In this document: one piece after another, positions 24,173 through 32,155 of the stretch
Numbering within the stretch: the stretch's first letter is position 1
Layout: every line of letters starts with the position of its first letter
Assembly: GCA_011389815.1 (NCBI GenBank)
Contig: JAABTP010000005.1
Span: 35,985-68,139, forward strand
Origin: Desulfobulbaceae bacterium
GTDB lineage: Bacteria; Desulfobacterota; Desulfobulbia; Desulfobulbales; Desulfobulbaceae
Direction: 5' to 3'
DNA length: 32,155 nucleotides
Made by a program: the position numbers and the translations under genes
The notes under the pieces: model-generated
Told to the model about the DNA's origin: nothing
Database searches by the model: none
What the model saw: the letters and a program-made list of their open reading frames with translations, nothing else

Positions 24173-25678
24173 ATGTACTCTCCTGATGCGGAAGCCTTTG
24201 CTGAGATGATGGAACAGGCCGGACTTGTTCCCCTTCATCGGACAATTGTCGCAGATCTTGATACCCCTTTGACCATTTTTGCCAAGGTGGCGGAAAAGGA
24301 AACGCATGCCTTTCTCTTTGAATCTATGGAGGGTGGAGAGAAATGGGGACGTTATTCTTTTATCGGGTTGGATCCATTGCTCTCTTTTTCTTCTGTTAGT
24401 GATAGCGTAACCCTTTGTAAAGCAGGGCATGGGGCAAATTCTGGGGAAGAAGTCAGAGAAGGGGTGAATCCCTTTACAGAGTTACGGAACCTTTTGGCCT
24501 CGTTCAATGCCAGCACTGCACCGGGCCTGCCCCGTTTTTATGGCGGAGCAGTGGGCTTTCTTGGCTATGATATGATCCGTTTTATTGAGGCAATACCGGA
24601 TCAACATCCTCCCCGTGACCTCCCGGATTCTTCGTTTATTGTCCCTCGGCTGGTTCTTATTCATGATTCTGTGGATCAGACCCTGACTGTGGTCTGCAAT
24701 GTTGTAATGCCGGAACAGGGTGGGGAAGCTCGTGACGCCAAAAAACTCTATCAGGACGGGTGCCAACGTATTGATACGATTATTGAGCTGATCAGGAATC
24801 CGCTGCCTGCTTCGTTGGCAGCACACGTAGGGGGCTGCCCGGCGCACACCTTCACCTCCAATATGGATGAGCCGACTTTTTCCGCTATGGTGGAACGGGC
24901 CAAGGAATATATTCTCTCTGGTGATATTATTCAGGTGGTGTTGTCCCAGCGTTTTCATACTAAAACTGAGCTTGATCCCTTTCTTCTCTATCGTTCCCTG
25001 CGTCATATCAACCCCAGTCCCTACCTGTTCTATCTCCGTCTGGATGATATTATCCTGATCGGCTCATCACCAGAAATTTTAGTGCGCCTGGAAGACGGTG
25101 AGATTGAGCTGCGGCCCATTGCCGGAACCCGGAAGCGGGGTGCCACGCCACAGGAAGATAAAGCATTAGAAGAGGAGCTGCTGGCAGACCCCAAGGAACG
25201 GGCAGAGCACCTGATGCTGGTGGACTTGGGCCGTAATGATGTGGGCCGGGTGGCGGCAGGCGGCTCAGTAGCTACTGGTGATCTGTTGGTGGTTGAGCAG
25301 TACAGTCATGTTATGCATATTGTCTCTGGAGTACATGGCAAGCTGGCTGAAGGGAAAGATCAATTCGACGTGCTGGATGCCTGCTTTCCGGCGGGCACAG
25401 TGAGCGGGGCTCCCAAGATTCGGGCAATGGAGATTATCGACGAGCTGGAACCGGCCCGGCGTGGCCCCTATGCCGGGGCAGTGGGCTATTTTGGTTTTTC
25501 CGGTAATATGGATTTCTGTATCACCATCCGCACCTTTATTATGAAGGAGAACGATCTCTGGATTCAGGCTGGAGCCGGGATTGTGTCTGACTCTGTGCCG
25601 GAAAAGGAATTTGAGGAAACAGTCAACAAGGCCCAAGGCCTACGTCGGGCTGTTGAACTTGCTGAAAAGGGGTTATAG
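24173..25678 (+). CDS. trpE: Anthranilate synthase component I
   Basis: A 501-residue chorismate-using enzyme. The N-terminal region holds FLFESMEGGEKWGRYSFIG (about 47-65), the segment linked to tryptophan feedback in TrpE. The chorismate-binding domain has PIAGTRKRG, AEHLMLVDLGRNDVGRV, CFPAGTVSGAPKIRAMEII and GPYAGAVGYFGFSGNMDFCITIRT. It converts chorismate and ammonia (from TrpG) to anthranilate. The ATG lacks a clear Shine-Dalgarno. No Trp-codon leader peptide or attenuator is visible upstream, where the rpsT terminator lies close. PabB is less likely because the feedback segment and adjacent component fit TrpE. Confidence 0.93.
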   Translation: MYSPDAEAFAEMMEQAGLVPLHRTIVADLDTPLTIFAKVAEKETHAFLFESMEGGEKWGRYSFIGLDPLLSFSSVSDSVTLCKAGHGANSGEEVREGVNPFTELRNLLASFNASTAPGLPRFYGGAVGFLGYDMIRFIEAIPDQHPPRDLPDSSFIVPRLVLIHDSVDQTLTVVCNVVMPEQGGEARDAKKLYQDGCQRIDTIIELIRNPLPASLAAHVGGCPAHTFTSNMDEPTFSAMVERAKEYILSGDIIQVVLSQRFHTKTELDPFLLYRSLRHINPSPYLFYLRLDDIILIGSSPEILVRLEDGEIELRPIAGTRKRGATPQEDKALEEELLADPKERAEHLMLVDLGRNDVGRVAAGGSVATGDLLVVEQYSHVMHIVSGVHGKLAEGKDQFDVLDACFPAGTVSGAPKIRAMEIIDELEPARRGPYAGAVGYFGFSGNMDFCITIRTFIMKENDLWIQAGAGIVSDSVPEKEFEETVNKAQGLRRAVELAEKGL

Positions 25679-25680
25679 CC

Positions 25681-26298
25681 GTGATTGTTCTTATTGATAA
25701 CTACGATTCGTTTACCTTTAATATTGTTCAGACCTTAGCTGCGGCTCCTCCGGGTGCACCTGCGGACTGGCAGCAGCCGGATATCCGGGTTTATCGCAAT
25801 GATAAGATCACGGTTCAGGAGATCGTCGATATGGCACCGGATCGCCTGTTGATTTCCCCAGGGCCCTGTACTCCTAAAGAAGCAGGGATCTCTGTGGAAG
25901 CCATTCAGTATTTCAGCGGCAAGATTCCCATCCTCGGGGTCTGTCTTGGACATCAGTCCATTGGCGAGGCCTTTGGTGGTAAGGTGATCCGGGCGGGCAG
26001 GGTGATGCACGGCAAGACCAGCCCCATGCATCATGACGGTCGCGGGGTGTTTACCGGACTGGACAATCCCTTTGCCGGGATGCGCTATCATTCACTGATT
26101 GTTGAGGAAGCAAGCCTGCCGGATTGCCTTGAGGCCACCGCCCATACGGATCAGGGAGAGCTTATGGGGATACGTCACAAGACCCTTGATATTGAAGGGG
26201 TGCAGTTTCATCCAGAATCCATCATGACCGGTGTGGGGCCGGTTCTTCTCCATAATTTTCTGCGAAAGGATTATCCGGCCTTGATGCGCAAGGGCTGA
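25681..26298 (+). CDS. trpG: Anthranilate synthase component II (glutamine amidotransferase)
   Basis: A 205-residue class I amidotransferase. Catalytic Cys88 in ILGVCLGHQSIG, His177 and Glu179 in VQFHPESI; LISPGPCTPKEAG forms the oxyanion region. The GTG start is two bases after the trpE stop, so the two are coupled. It supplies ammonia from glutamine to TrpE. A small insertion rich in Ala/Pro (about 20-33) is unusual. TrpG/PabA enzymes are sometimes shared between tryptophan and folate pathways. The rest of the trp operon is not adjacent. Confidence 0.93.
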   Translation: MIVLIDNYDSFTFNIVQTLAAAPPGAPADWQQPDIRVYRNDKITVQEIVDMAPDRLLISPGPCTPKEAGISVEAIQYFSGKIPILGVCLGHQSIGEAFGGKVIRAGRVMHGKTSPMHHDGRGVFTGLDNPFAGMRYHSLIVEEASLPDCLEATAHTDQGELMGIRHKTLDIEGVQFHPESIMTGVGPVLLHNFLRKDYPALMRKG

Positions 26299-26353
26299 AT
26301 TTTTTCTGAGGGATGCACAGGAAGGATTTTTTCCTTTATGTCGGGTGACCTGG

Positions 26354-26376
26354 GGCGATCCTCTGGGTTCGCCTTT
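26354..26376 (+). terminator. Weak terminator-like hairpin after trpG
   Basis: GGCGA (26354-26358) and TCGCC (26369-26373) pair around a 10-base loop and are followed by TTT only. Modest support. Confidence 0.35.
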
Positions 26377-26424
26377 CTCTGTTGGCTGGACGTTTTTCCT
26401 ATGAATTTAACCAGGTGAAGAGTA

Positions 26425-27249
26425 ATGAAGAAAGTAGCATCCCTGAAGTACGGAGTTGTTTTTAAAAAGGCTTTCTGCGACCCGGAAATTTTCACGGCCT
26501 TTGCCCAAGCTATGATCGGTCGGCCCATCAGCATTGACCATGTGGAGACAGAAAAGGAATTTGATCCGCCCATCGGCCACGTCAAACCTCGCTTTGACCT
26601 CTTTGCCGAAGACAGTGAGCATCGGCTTATTGTCGATATCCAGCATGCCCGGCTGAACGATCATTATGACCGCTTTCTCTATTATCATTGCGCGGCCTTA
26701 TTGGAACAGGTAGCAAGCTCTAAAAATTATCGTCCTCCCTTGACGGTGTATACTGTGGTTGTCCTCACCTCGGGTGACCGTCATCAGCGGGATATTGCAG
26801 TGGTTGATTTTGATCCCCATGACCTGGCAGGCAAGCCGCTTCAGGAAGTTTCCCATAAGGTGATTTATCTCTGTCCGAAATACGTTTCCGAGGCAACACC
26901 GGAGCCGTACCGGGAATGGTTGCGGGCTATTGACGATACTCTGGATGAAGAGGTGGATGAGAGCCAGTACGCTCAGGGCATTATCCAGAAGCTGTTTGAG
27001 TCCATCCGGCGGGATCATCTATCGCCTGAAGAACGGGCCAGGATGATTGAGGAGTATCATCAGGAGGAACTCCAGCAGACGAAGTTTGAAGAAGGTGTCA
27101 AAGAAGGGAAAAAAGAAGGCAAGAAGGAGGAAAAACAGTTTATTGCACAGAATTTTCTTCAAAAAGGAATTGCTCCCGATCTTGTGGCCGAGGCTACCGG
27201 TTTGTCAATGGCTGAAGTTTCGGCGTTGGAAGAAGCCCGGAATTCATGA
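26425..27249 (+). CDS. Rpn-family PD-(D/E)XK nuclease, copy 1
   Basis: A 274-residue protein of the Rpn (recombination-promoting nuclease / putative transposase) family. Nuclease core: FDLFAEDSEHRLIVDIQHA with candidate metal ligands Asp58, Asp71 and Gln73, then YYHCAALLEQ and TVYTVVVLTSGD. Family members are endonucleases that raise RecA-independent recombination; some act in phage defence and are held in check by a short protein from an internal start. The C-terminal 50 residues are copy-specific, with a Lys/Glu-rich EGKKEGKKEEK insert longer than in the other two. AGGTGA precedes ATG. It differs from copies 2 and 3 at only two residues (Gln181, Ile186) in the first 217. Confidence 0.9.
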   Translation: MKKVASLKYGVVFKKAFCDPEIFTAFAQAMIGRPISIDHVETEKEFDPPIGHVKPRFDLFAEDSEHRLIVDIQHARLNDHYDRFLYYHCAALLEQVASSKNYRPPLTVYTVVVLTSGDRHQRDIAVVDFDPHDLAGKPLQEVSHKVIYLCPKYVSEATPEPYREWLRAIDDTLDEEVDESQYAQGIIQKLFESIRRDHLSPEERARMIEEYHQEELQQTKFEEGVKEGKKEGKKEEKQFIAQNFLQKGIAPDLVAEATGLSMAEVSALEEARNS

Positions 27250-27274
27250 TGAAAGATGACCTTGGTGAACGTAT

Positions 27275-28075
27275 ATGAAAAAAGTAGCGTCCTTGAAGTA
27301 CGGAGTTGTTTTTAAAAAGGCTTTCTGTGACCCGGAAATTTTCACGGCCTTTGCCCAGGCTATGATCGGTCGCCCCATCAGCATTGATCATGTGGAGACG
27401 GAAAAAGAATTTGATCCGCCTATCGGCCACGTCAAACCTCGCTTTGATCTCTTTGCCGAAGACAGTGAGCATCGGCTTATTGTTGATATCCAGCATGCCC
27501 GGCTGAACGACCATTATGATCGTTTTTTGTATTATCACTGTGCGGCCTTATTGGAGCAGGTAGCAAGCTCTAAAAATTATCGTCCTCCCCTGACGGTGTA
27601 CACCGTGGTAGTCCTCACCTCGGGTGACCGTCATCAGCGGGATATTGCGGTAGTTGATTTTGATCCCCATGACTTGGCAGGCAAGCCGCTTCAGGAAGTT
27701 TCCCATAAGGTAATCTATCTCTGCCCAAAATATGTTTCTGAAGCAACACCGGAGCCGTACCGTGAATGGCTGCGGGCTATTGACGATACTCTGGATGAAG
27801 AGGTGGATGAAAGCCTGTATGCTCAGGGCGTTATCCAGAAGCTGTTTGAGTCCATTCGTCGGGATCATCTATCGCCGGAGGAACGGGCCAGAATGATAGA
27901 AGAATATCATCAGGAGGAGCTTCAGCAGACGAAATTTGAAGAGGGCAGAAAGGAAGAAAAACGGTTGATTGCAAAGAATTTACTGATGGATGGAGTCTCC
28001 ACGGAGCTTGTGGTCAGGGCCACCGGGTTGTCAGCGGAGGAGATAACGGCTTTGGAAACAGACCGGAATTCATGA
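27275..28075 (+). CDS. Rpn-family PD-(D/E)XK nuclease, copy 2
   Basis: A 266-residue protein. Its first 223 residues match copy 3 and, apart from two substitutions (Leu181, Val186), copy 1; the nuclease residues Asp58, Asp71 and Gln73 are intact. The C-terminal part (from residue 225) is short (RKEEKRLIAKN) and ends with its own helix pair LVVRATGLSAEEITAL. The leader GGTGAACGTAT is identical to that of copy 3. A GGAGG motif (27877-27881) stands 11 bases before the in-frame ATG at 27893, which could start a 60-residue C-terminal product. The gene is in the same transcript direction as copies 1 and 3 and dndC. Confidence 0.9.
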   Translation: MKKVASLKYGVVFKKAFCDPEIFTAFAQAMIGRPISIDHVETEKEFDPPIGHVKPRFDLFAEDSEHRLIVDIQHARLNDHYDRFLYYHCAALLEQVASSKNYRPPLTVYTVVVLTSGDRHQRDIAVVDFDPHDLAGKPLQEVSHKVIYLCPKYVSEATPEPYREWLRAIDDTLDEEVDESLYAQGVIQKLFESIRRDHLSPEERARMIEEYHQEELQQTKFEEGRKEEKRLIAKNLLMDGVSTELVVRATGLSAEEITALETDRNS

Positions 28076-28100
28076 TGAAAGATGACCTTGGTGAACGTAT

Positions 28101-28904
28101 ATGAAAAAAGTAGCATCCCTGAAGTACGGAGTTGTTTTTAAAAAGGCTTTTTGTGACCCGGAAATTTTCACGGCCTTTGCTCAGGCTATGATCGGTCGGC
28201 CCATCAGTATTGACCATGTGGAGACGGAAAAAGAATTTGATCCGCCCATCGGCCACGTCAAACCCCGCTTTGATCTCTTTGCCGAAGACAGTGAGCATCG
28301 GCTTATTGTCGATATCCAGCATGCCCGACTGAACGACCATTATGACCGCTTTCTCTATTATCATTGCGCGGCCTTATTGGAACAGGTAGCAAGCTCTAAA
28401 AATTATCGTCCTCCCTTGACGGTGTACACCGTGGTTGTCCTCACCTCGGGTGACCGTCATCAGCGGGATATTGCAGTGGTTGATTTTGATCCCCATGATT
28501 TGGCAGGCAAGCCGCTTCAGGAAGTCTCACATAAGGTTATCTATCTCTGTCCGAAATACGTTTCCGAAGCAACACCGGAGCCGTACCGTGAATGGCTGCG
28601 GGCTATTGACGACACTCTGGATGAAGAAGTGGATGAGAGCCTGTATGCTCAGGGCGTTATCCAGAAGCTGTTTGAGTCCATTCGTCGGGATCATCTATCG
28701 CCGGAGGAACGGGCCAGAATGATAGAAGAATATCATCAGGAGGAGCTTCAGCAGACGAAATTTGAAGAGGGGGTCAAAGAGGGGGAAAAGGAGGCAAAAC
28801 GGCTGATTGCGAAAAATTTGATGCGCGAAGGAGTTGCTCTTGAACTTGTGGCTGAGGCTACCGGTTTGTCGGCGGAGGAGATAGCGAGGTTGGAGAAAGG
28901 ATGA
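28101..28904 (+). CDS. Rpn-family PD-(D/E)XK nuclease, copy 3, coupled to dndC
   Basis: A 267-residue protein, identical to copy 2 up to about residue 224, with the nuclease residues Asp58, Asp71 and Gln73. The tail has GVKEGEKEAKRLIAKNLMREG and ends in a shorter ATGLSAEEIARLEKG. A GGAGG (28703-28707) lies before the internal ATG at 28719, as in copy 2. The stop TGA (28902-28904) is one base before the TTG start of dndC, and the Shine-Dalgarno of dndC lies within this gene's last codons, so the two genes are translationally coupled. This ties the Rpn array to the Dnd genes. Confidence 0.9.
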   Translation: MKKVASLKYGVVFKKAFCDPEIFTAFAQAMIGRPISIDHVETEKEFDPPIGHVKPRFDLFAEDSEHRLIVDIQHARLNDHYDRFLYYHCAALLEQVASSKNYRPPLTVYTVVVLTSGDRHQRDIAVVDFDPHDLAGKPLQEVSHKVIYLCPKYVSEATPEPYREWLRAIDDTLDEEVDESLYAQGVIQKLFESIRRDHLSPEERARMIEEYHQEELQQTKFEEGVKEGEKEAKRLIAKNLMREGVALELVAEATGLSAEEIARLEKG

Positions 28905-28905
28905 A

Positions 28906-30261
28906 TTGTATATTGTTGATTTTTTTGGTGACGCATTGAAAGAATTATTACAGGAAACCCGTGATGCTTTACGTAGCAACTATCTTGCTGATGATAGGCC
29001 GTGGGTTGTCGCTTTTTCCGGGGGCAAAGATTCGACGTTGGTTTTGCAGCTGGTGTATGAGCTGTTGCTTGAACTGGGCGATAAGGCGGTAAAACCCGTT
29101 CACATTGTCTGTTCTGACACCCGTGTGGAACCGCCGAACATTGCCGATTATATTCACACGAGTTTGCAGCAACTTAAAATACATGCCAAGCAATGCCGTT
29201 TTCCTCTCTTTGTTCATATTGTTCAGCCGACACCCAAGGAGAGCTTCTGGTTTAATGTCATAGGGAAGGGGTATCCGACACCGACTTCCAGCTTCCGTTG
29301 GTGTACCACAAAAATGAAGATCAAGCCGAGCCGGAGGGTGATTGATAGGATTGTCAAAGAACATGGCGGGGTAATCATTCTGATTGGTGTGAGAAAATCA
29401 GAGAGTTCCAATCGTGCTAAGACCATTCAGGCACGCGAGTACACCAGTCGCGGCCTCCATTCTCATGAAGATATTCCCGACGCCTTGATTATGTCGCCCA
29501 TTGCCTATTGGGATACCGATTCGGTCTGGGATTATTTGTTTACAAACAATCCGGCACCTTGGGGGATAGACCATAAATTCATGTTAAATCTCTATCGGCA
29601 GGCCAGTGGCGGTGAATGCCCGGTCGCTTTGGATTTAAACACGCAATCCTGTGGCAACAGCCGGTTCGGGTGCTGGACCTGTACGGTGGTTAGGGAAGAT
29701 AAGTCCATGAAGGGCTTTATTGATTCCGGCGCGACCGAACTTACTCCTTTGTATGATTTCAGAAATCGTTTAAGAAATGATATACGCCCTAATCCTTCGA
29801 TGCGGATGAACCAGCGAAGAGACGGAAGCCCTGCTCCGGGCGGCAAAGGGCCGTTTACACCAGAGGCGCGACAGAAAATACTTGCGGAATTGTTACAGTT
29901 GGAGGTGGATACGAAGCAACGTCTTATCAATGATGATGAGCTGGCCCATATTCAGCTACAATGGGCAGAAGATTTTGATACCCGTGGAACATTGGTTTTT
30001 GAACTGGCAAAAAAATATGGCCGGAACATAAAACAATTGGAGGGTGATTTGATGGAAATTCAGCGTGATAAAAGGGATGAACTTTTACTTGAGCTGGCTG
30101 CCGAACATGAAATTAACGAACAATGGGTTTATGAATTGATGAACTTGGTTGTCCAGAAATATCCGCCTTCAAACTTGCTTGGGAATAAAAAGGCATTGGT
30201 ACGCGATGTTCAAAAGGTCATTGAACATGCCGTTACAGCGGCAGAAGCGGCGGAACAATGA
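28906..30261 (+). CDS. dndC: DndC-type DNA phosphorothioation protein
   Basis: A 451-residue PAPS-reductase/ATP-pyrophosphatase-like enzyme. Pyrophosphatase loop SGGKDST (38-44), CSDTRVEPP (69-77), RWCTTKMK (131-138), GVRKSESSNR (161-170), and the cluster cysteines Cys238, Cys249, Cys256 and Cys259 in a CPV...CGNSRFGCWTC layout typical of DndC, followed by VREDKSM. The TTG start at 28906 has AAAGG five bases upstream, inside copy 3 of rpn. DndC binds a [4Fe-4S] cluster and activates the DNA backbone for sulfur insertion. No dndB lies upstream; Rpn genes occupy that place. The SspD homologue of the related single-strand system is the other possibility, but the following dndD favours Dnd. Confidence 0.92.
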   Translation: MYIVDFFGDALKELLQETRDALRSNYLADDRPWVVAFSGGKDSTLVLQLVYELLLELGDKAVKPVHIVCSDTRVEPPNIADYIHTSLQQLKIHAKQCRFPLFVHIVQPTPKESFWFNVIGKGYPTPTSSFRWCTTKMKIKPSRRVIDRIVKEHGGVIILIGVRKSESSNRAKTIQAREYTSRGLHSHEDIPDALIMSPIAYWDTDSVWDYLFTNNPAPWGIDHKFMLNLYRQASGGECPVALDLNTQSCGNSRFGCWTCTVVREDKSMKGFIDSGATELTPLYDFRNRLRNDIRPNPSMRMNQRRDGSPAPGGKGPFTPEARQKILAELLQLEVDTKQRLINDDELAHIQLQWAEDFDTRGTLVFELAKKYGRNIKQLEGDLMEIQRDKRDELLLELAAEHEINEQWVYELMNLVVQKYPPSNLLGNKKALVRDVQKVIEHAVTAAEAAEQ

Positions 30262-32075
30262 TTTTTGAAAAAATTATCCTTAACAATATGTTTTCCTATT
30301 ATGGAGAATCTATTTTTGATCTTACCGGAAAAACCGATCAGAAAAATATTGTTTTGATCAGCGGGAGAAACGGGTTTGGTAAGACCAGCTTTCTTAATTC
30401 GATAAAATTGCTTTTTACTGGCGTGACCGATGATCTGCGTTCAGAAGTACAAAGTCAACGAAGGCCCTCTCCAAAGCGCTATGTTATAGGCTCAGGCGAT
30501 GACTGGTGGGGAATTATCAACCGCCGTGCCAAGGCGGATAACGCCTTATGCAGCGTTGAGATAATATGGAGAGAAAATAGTGAGCAAGTAATTGCTCGTC
30601 GAGAGTGGATTGTACAAAACGATCGATATGATGAACAGTTGAGCATCAGGGTCTCCTCCAAGGTTTTGAAAAATGAGGAAGCGCAATCCTTTTTGGATAA
30701 GCGCTTGCCTGAAGAATATGTGCCGTTTTTCTTTTTTGATGGGGAAAAAATCCAGGAGTTGGCTTCAGCGAATATTGCTCGAACCGCAGAGCATATAGAG
30801 CGGCTGTTAAATATTTCCCATGTGAATAATCTCCGGGAAGCTCTGAAAGCTGCCATTGCAGATTGGCGAAGCGACGGAGCATTAGATCAGGCGGCAGAAG
30901 CGGAACTGGAAAAGGCAAAGAATGACTACCGCATTGTGGCGAAAAAGATTCAGGCCGAATTGCAGCAGAAAAAAGAGATACAATACGATCTTGAACAGTT
31001 GGAAGAGGAAATTGCTCAATTGCAGGAAAGGCAGGAGAGTTCCCGCAGTTTTATAAGTCAGCAGGATGAAGTTAGTGTTAAACGAAGGATTAAAGAACTC
31101 CAGCAGGAAAAGGAAGAGCTTGTCAATGAGATAGGTGAGGAATTACCGTATGATATTGTCCTGCTGGCGAATGAGAAACTGTTGAGCAAAGTTCAGGGCG
31201 AATTGAACAAGCTACTTGCAGAGAATAGCGTACAGGATAATTCCTTGGTGGAACAACTCCGAGATTTTTTACCGGATGATATCTTTGACCGTCCACCATT
31301 TCCTCTTAATCCAGTGTTGCCGCTTTCTGAAGAACAAAAAGGGTTTTATAAAGAAAAATTGATCAGAAAACTTGAGGAGTATACACAGGGTCAGAGAAGG
31401 GGAGTAAATAGTTCCTTCTTCCCTTTGAATATAGCGGACGCTAACATCTTACAAGAATGCATACAGCCCTATTTGGACAGTCGCCTTCTACGTGTAGAAA
31501 GAAAAAAGGCATTTGATCAATTGCAAGCTGTAAAGAAGAAAATTTATCAATTGGATGAAGAAGTACAAAATATCGGTGGATTATCAGCAGATGAAAAACA
31601 AGATTACGAGCAGCGGAAAGTCGTTCTTAAAGAAAAAAGGAGTGAACGTGACGAGTTGGTTTATCAATTAGGAAAAGTTAATAGCAGGGAAGATGGTTTT
31701 ATTAAAAAAATTGAAGAGCTAAAGAGAGAGATTGGTAGAAAGGAGCAATCACTAGAGGTTACTAAAATTTTTAGAAAGAAGATTGATAAGGCTCGTGAGG
31801 TGCAAAGATTTTTCAATGAATATAAAGATCGCTTGAAAAAGCAGCGAAAGGATGAACTCGGAAAGTTTATAAATCAGTACTTCAAACAGCTCATGACTTC
31901 AAATGTGCTGATTCAGCATATTGCGGTAGATGATAATTTCGGTGTTCATTATCAAGATAAAGATGGTTTACCAGTTGGAATGGGCAATTTGTCTGCGGGG
32001 ATGAAACAGCTGGCAGCTACTTCTTTATTATGGGCACTGAAAACTTGCTCGGGTTATAATGGACCCACATTTTAG
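30258..32075 (+). CDS. dndD: DndD ATPase, truncated before Walker B
   Basis: A 605-residue SMC/Rad50-like ATPase that starts in an ATGA overlap with dndC. Walker A is GRNGFGKT (36-43), DGEKIQEL follows near residue 160, two long coiled coils span about 195-290 and 410-545, and the ABC signature is LSAGMKQ (578-584). The frame then stops at TAG (32073-32075), right after GPTF, where family members continue with the Walker B/D-loop block (usually IDTPLGRLD-like) and about 60 more residues. The stop is three bases before an IS66-like end. Without Walker B and the H-loop the ATPase should be inactive. A one-base loss in the T run could also explain the stop. Confidence 0.85.
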   Translation: MIFEKIILNNMFSYYGESIFDLTGKTDQKNIVLISGRNGFGKTSFLNSIKLLFTGVTDDLRSEVQSQRRPSPKRYVIGSGDDWWGIINRRAKADNALCSVEIIWRENSEQVIARREWIVQNDRYDEQLSIRVSSKVLKNEEAQSFLDKRLPEEYVPFFFFDGEKIQELASANIARTAEHIERLLNISHVNNLREALKAAIADWRSDGALDQAAEAELEKAKNDYRIVAKKIQAELQQKKEIQYDLEQLEEEIAQLQERQESSRSFISQQDEVSVKRRIKELQQEKEELVNEIGEELPYDIVLLANEKLLSKVQGELNKLLAENSVQDNSLVEQLRDFLPDDIFDRPPFPLNPVLPLSEEQKGFYKEKLIRKLEEYTQGQRRGVNSSFFPLNIADANILQECIQPYLDSRLLRVERKKAFDQLQAVKKKIYQLDEEVQNIGGLSADEKQDYEQRKVVLKEKRSERDELVYQLGKVNSREDGFIKKIEELKREIGRKEQSLEVTKIFRKKIDKAREVQRFFNEYKDRLKKQRKDELGKFINQYFKQLMTSNVLIQHIAVDDNFGVHYQDKDGLPVGMGNLSAGMKQLAATSLLWALKTCSGYNGPTF

Positions 32076-32078
32076 GAC

Positions 32079-32155
32079 GTAACCGTTCACCCCCCTCATT
32101 CCTCACAAAAAAAGATTGGACAAAAAAAGAAGATCACGATAGTTTAAGGGTCACA
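32079..32155. mobile_element. Left end of an IS66-like element, running off the window
   Basis: Starts GTAACCGTTCACCCCCCTCA and matches 6333-6411 closely over its whole length, including GGACAAAAAAAGA and GATCACGATAG. Its position just after the dndD stop makes it the likely cause of the truncation. Whether it is a full insertion sequence or another short derivative cannot be seen. Confidence 0.65.

Larger units (their letters stand above)
26425..28904 (+). repeat. Tandem triplication of an rpn gene unit
   Basis: Three head-to-tail units of about 825-850 bp (26425, 27275, 28101). The junctions carry an identical 35-bp segment (27240-27274 and 28066-28100) including a stop codon of the previous copy and the leader of the next. 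Nucleotide differences are scattered and almost all at third codon positions over the first 217 codons; after codon 224 the copies diverge freely. Confidence 0.95.

Overview
The window looks like chromosome from a sulfur-metabolising member of the Desulfobacterota, most likely the Desulfobulbales and possibly the cable-bacteria group. The evidence is a polysulfide/thiosulfate-reductase-type molybdoenzyme operon, a Gram-negative Tol envelope operon, CHAT/TPR and Rpn-family genes, and the general style of the proteins. The placement is inferred from gene content only. The sequence stops inside a repeated mobile-element end, which may also be why it stops there.

Layout. 1-1946 (minus): a TPR gene and an upstream CHAT gene that ends inside a palindromic intergenic repeat; a second copy of the repeat lies beyond the TPR gene. 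2377-6142 (plus): psrABC-like operon, closed by a strong terminator. 6143-6764: decayed DNA holding a 208-bp IS66-like deletion derivative and a broken cbiC (precorrin-8X methylmutase) remnant. 6765-13641 (minus): a five-gene sensory operon (Tat-exported solute-binding protein, membrane histidine kinase, Rcp1-like receiver, hybrid kinase, receiver with a Cys-rich tail). 13849-14217 (plus): a YgbA-type nitrosative-stress protein. 14298-15209 (minus): a thioredoxin-reductase-like flavoprotein with an atypical nucleotide site. 15566-20729 (plus): tolQ-tolR-tolA-tolB-cpoB, without an adjacent pal. 20744-23289 (plus): tlyA, an SH3 protein and an exported pentapeptide-repeat protein. 23290-23789: an eight-unit tandem hairpin array followed by the rpsT promoter and leader. 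23790-24062: rpsT and terminator. 24173-26298: trpE-trpG. 26425-32075 (plus): three tandem Rpn nuclease genes running directly into dndC and dndD; dndD is cut off just before its Walker B motif, next to an IS66-like end.

How the genes work together. Tol proteins energise and maintain the outer membrane. PsrABC would couple a periplasmic sulfur-compound redox reaction to the quinone pool. The five-gene sensor set reads as one phosphorelay. The last 6 kb is a genome-defence or DNA-modification island: Rpn nucleases with the sulfur-incorporating part of a DNA phosphorothioation (Dnd) system.

The observations most worth following are the synonymous-only divergence of the rpn triplet and its coupling to dndC, the tandem hairpin array, the cbiC/IS66 remnant, and the truncated dndD.
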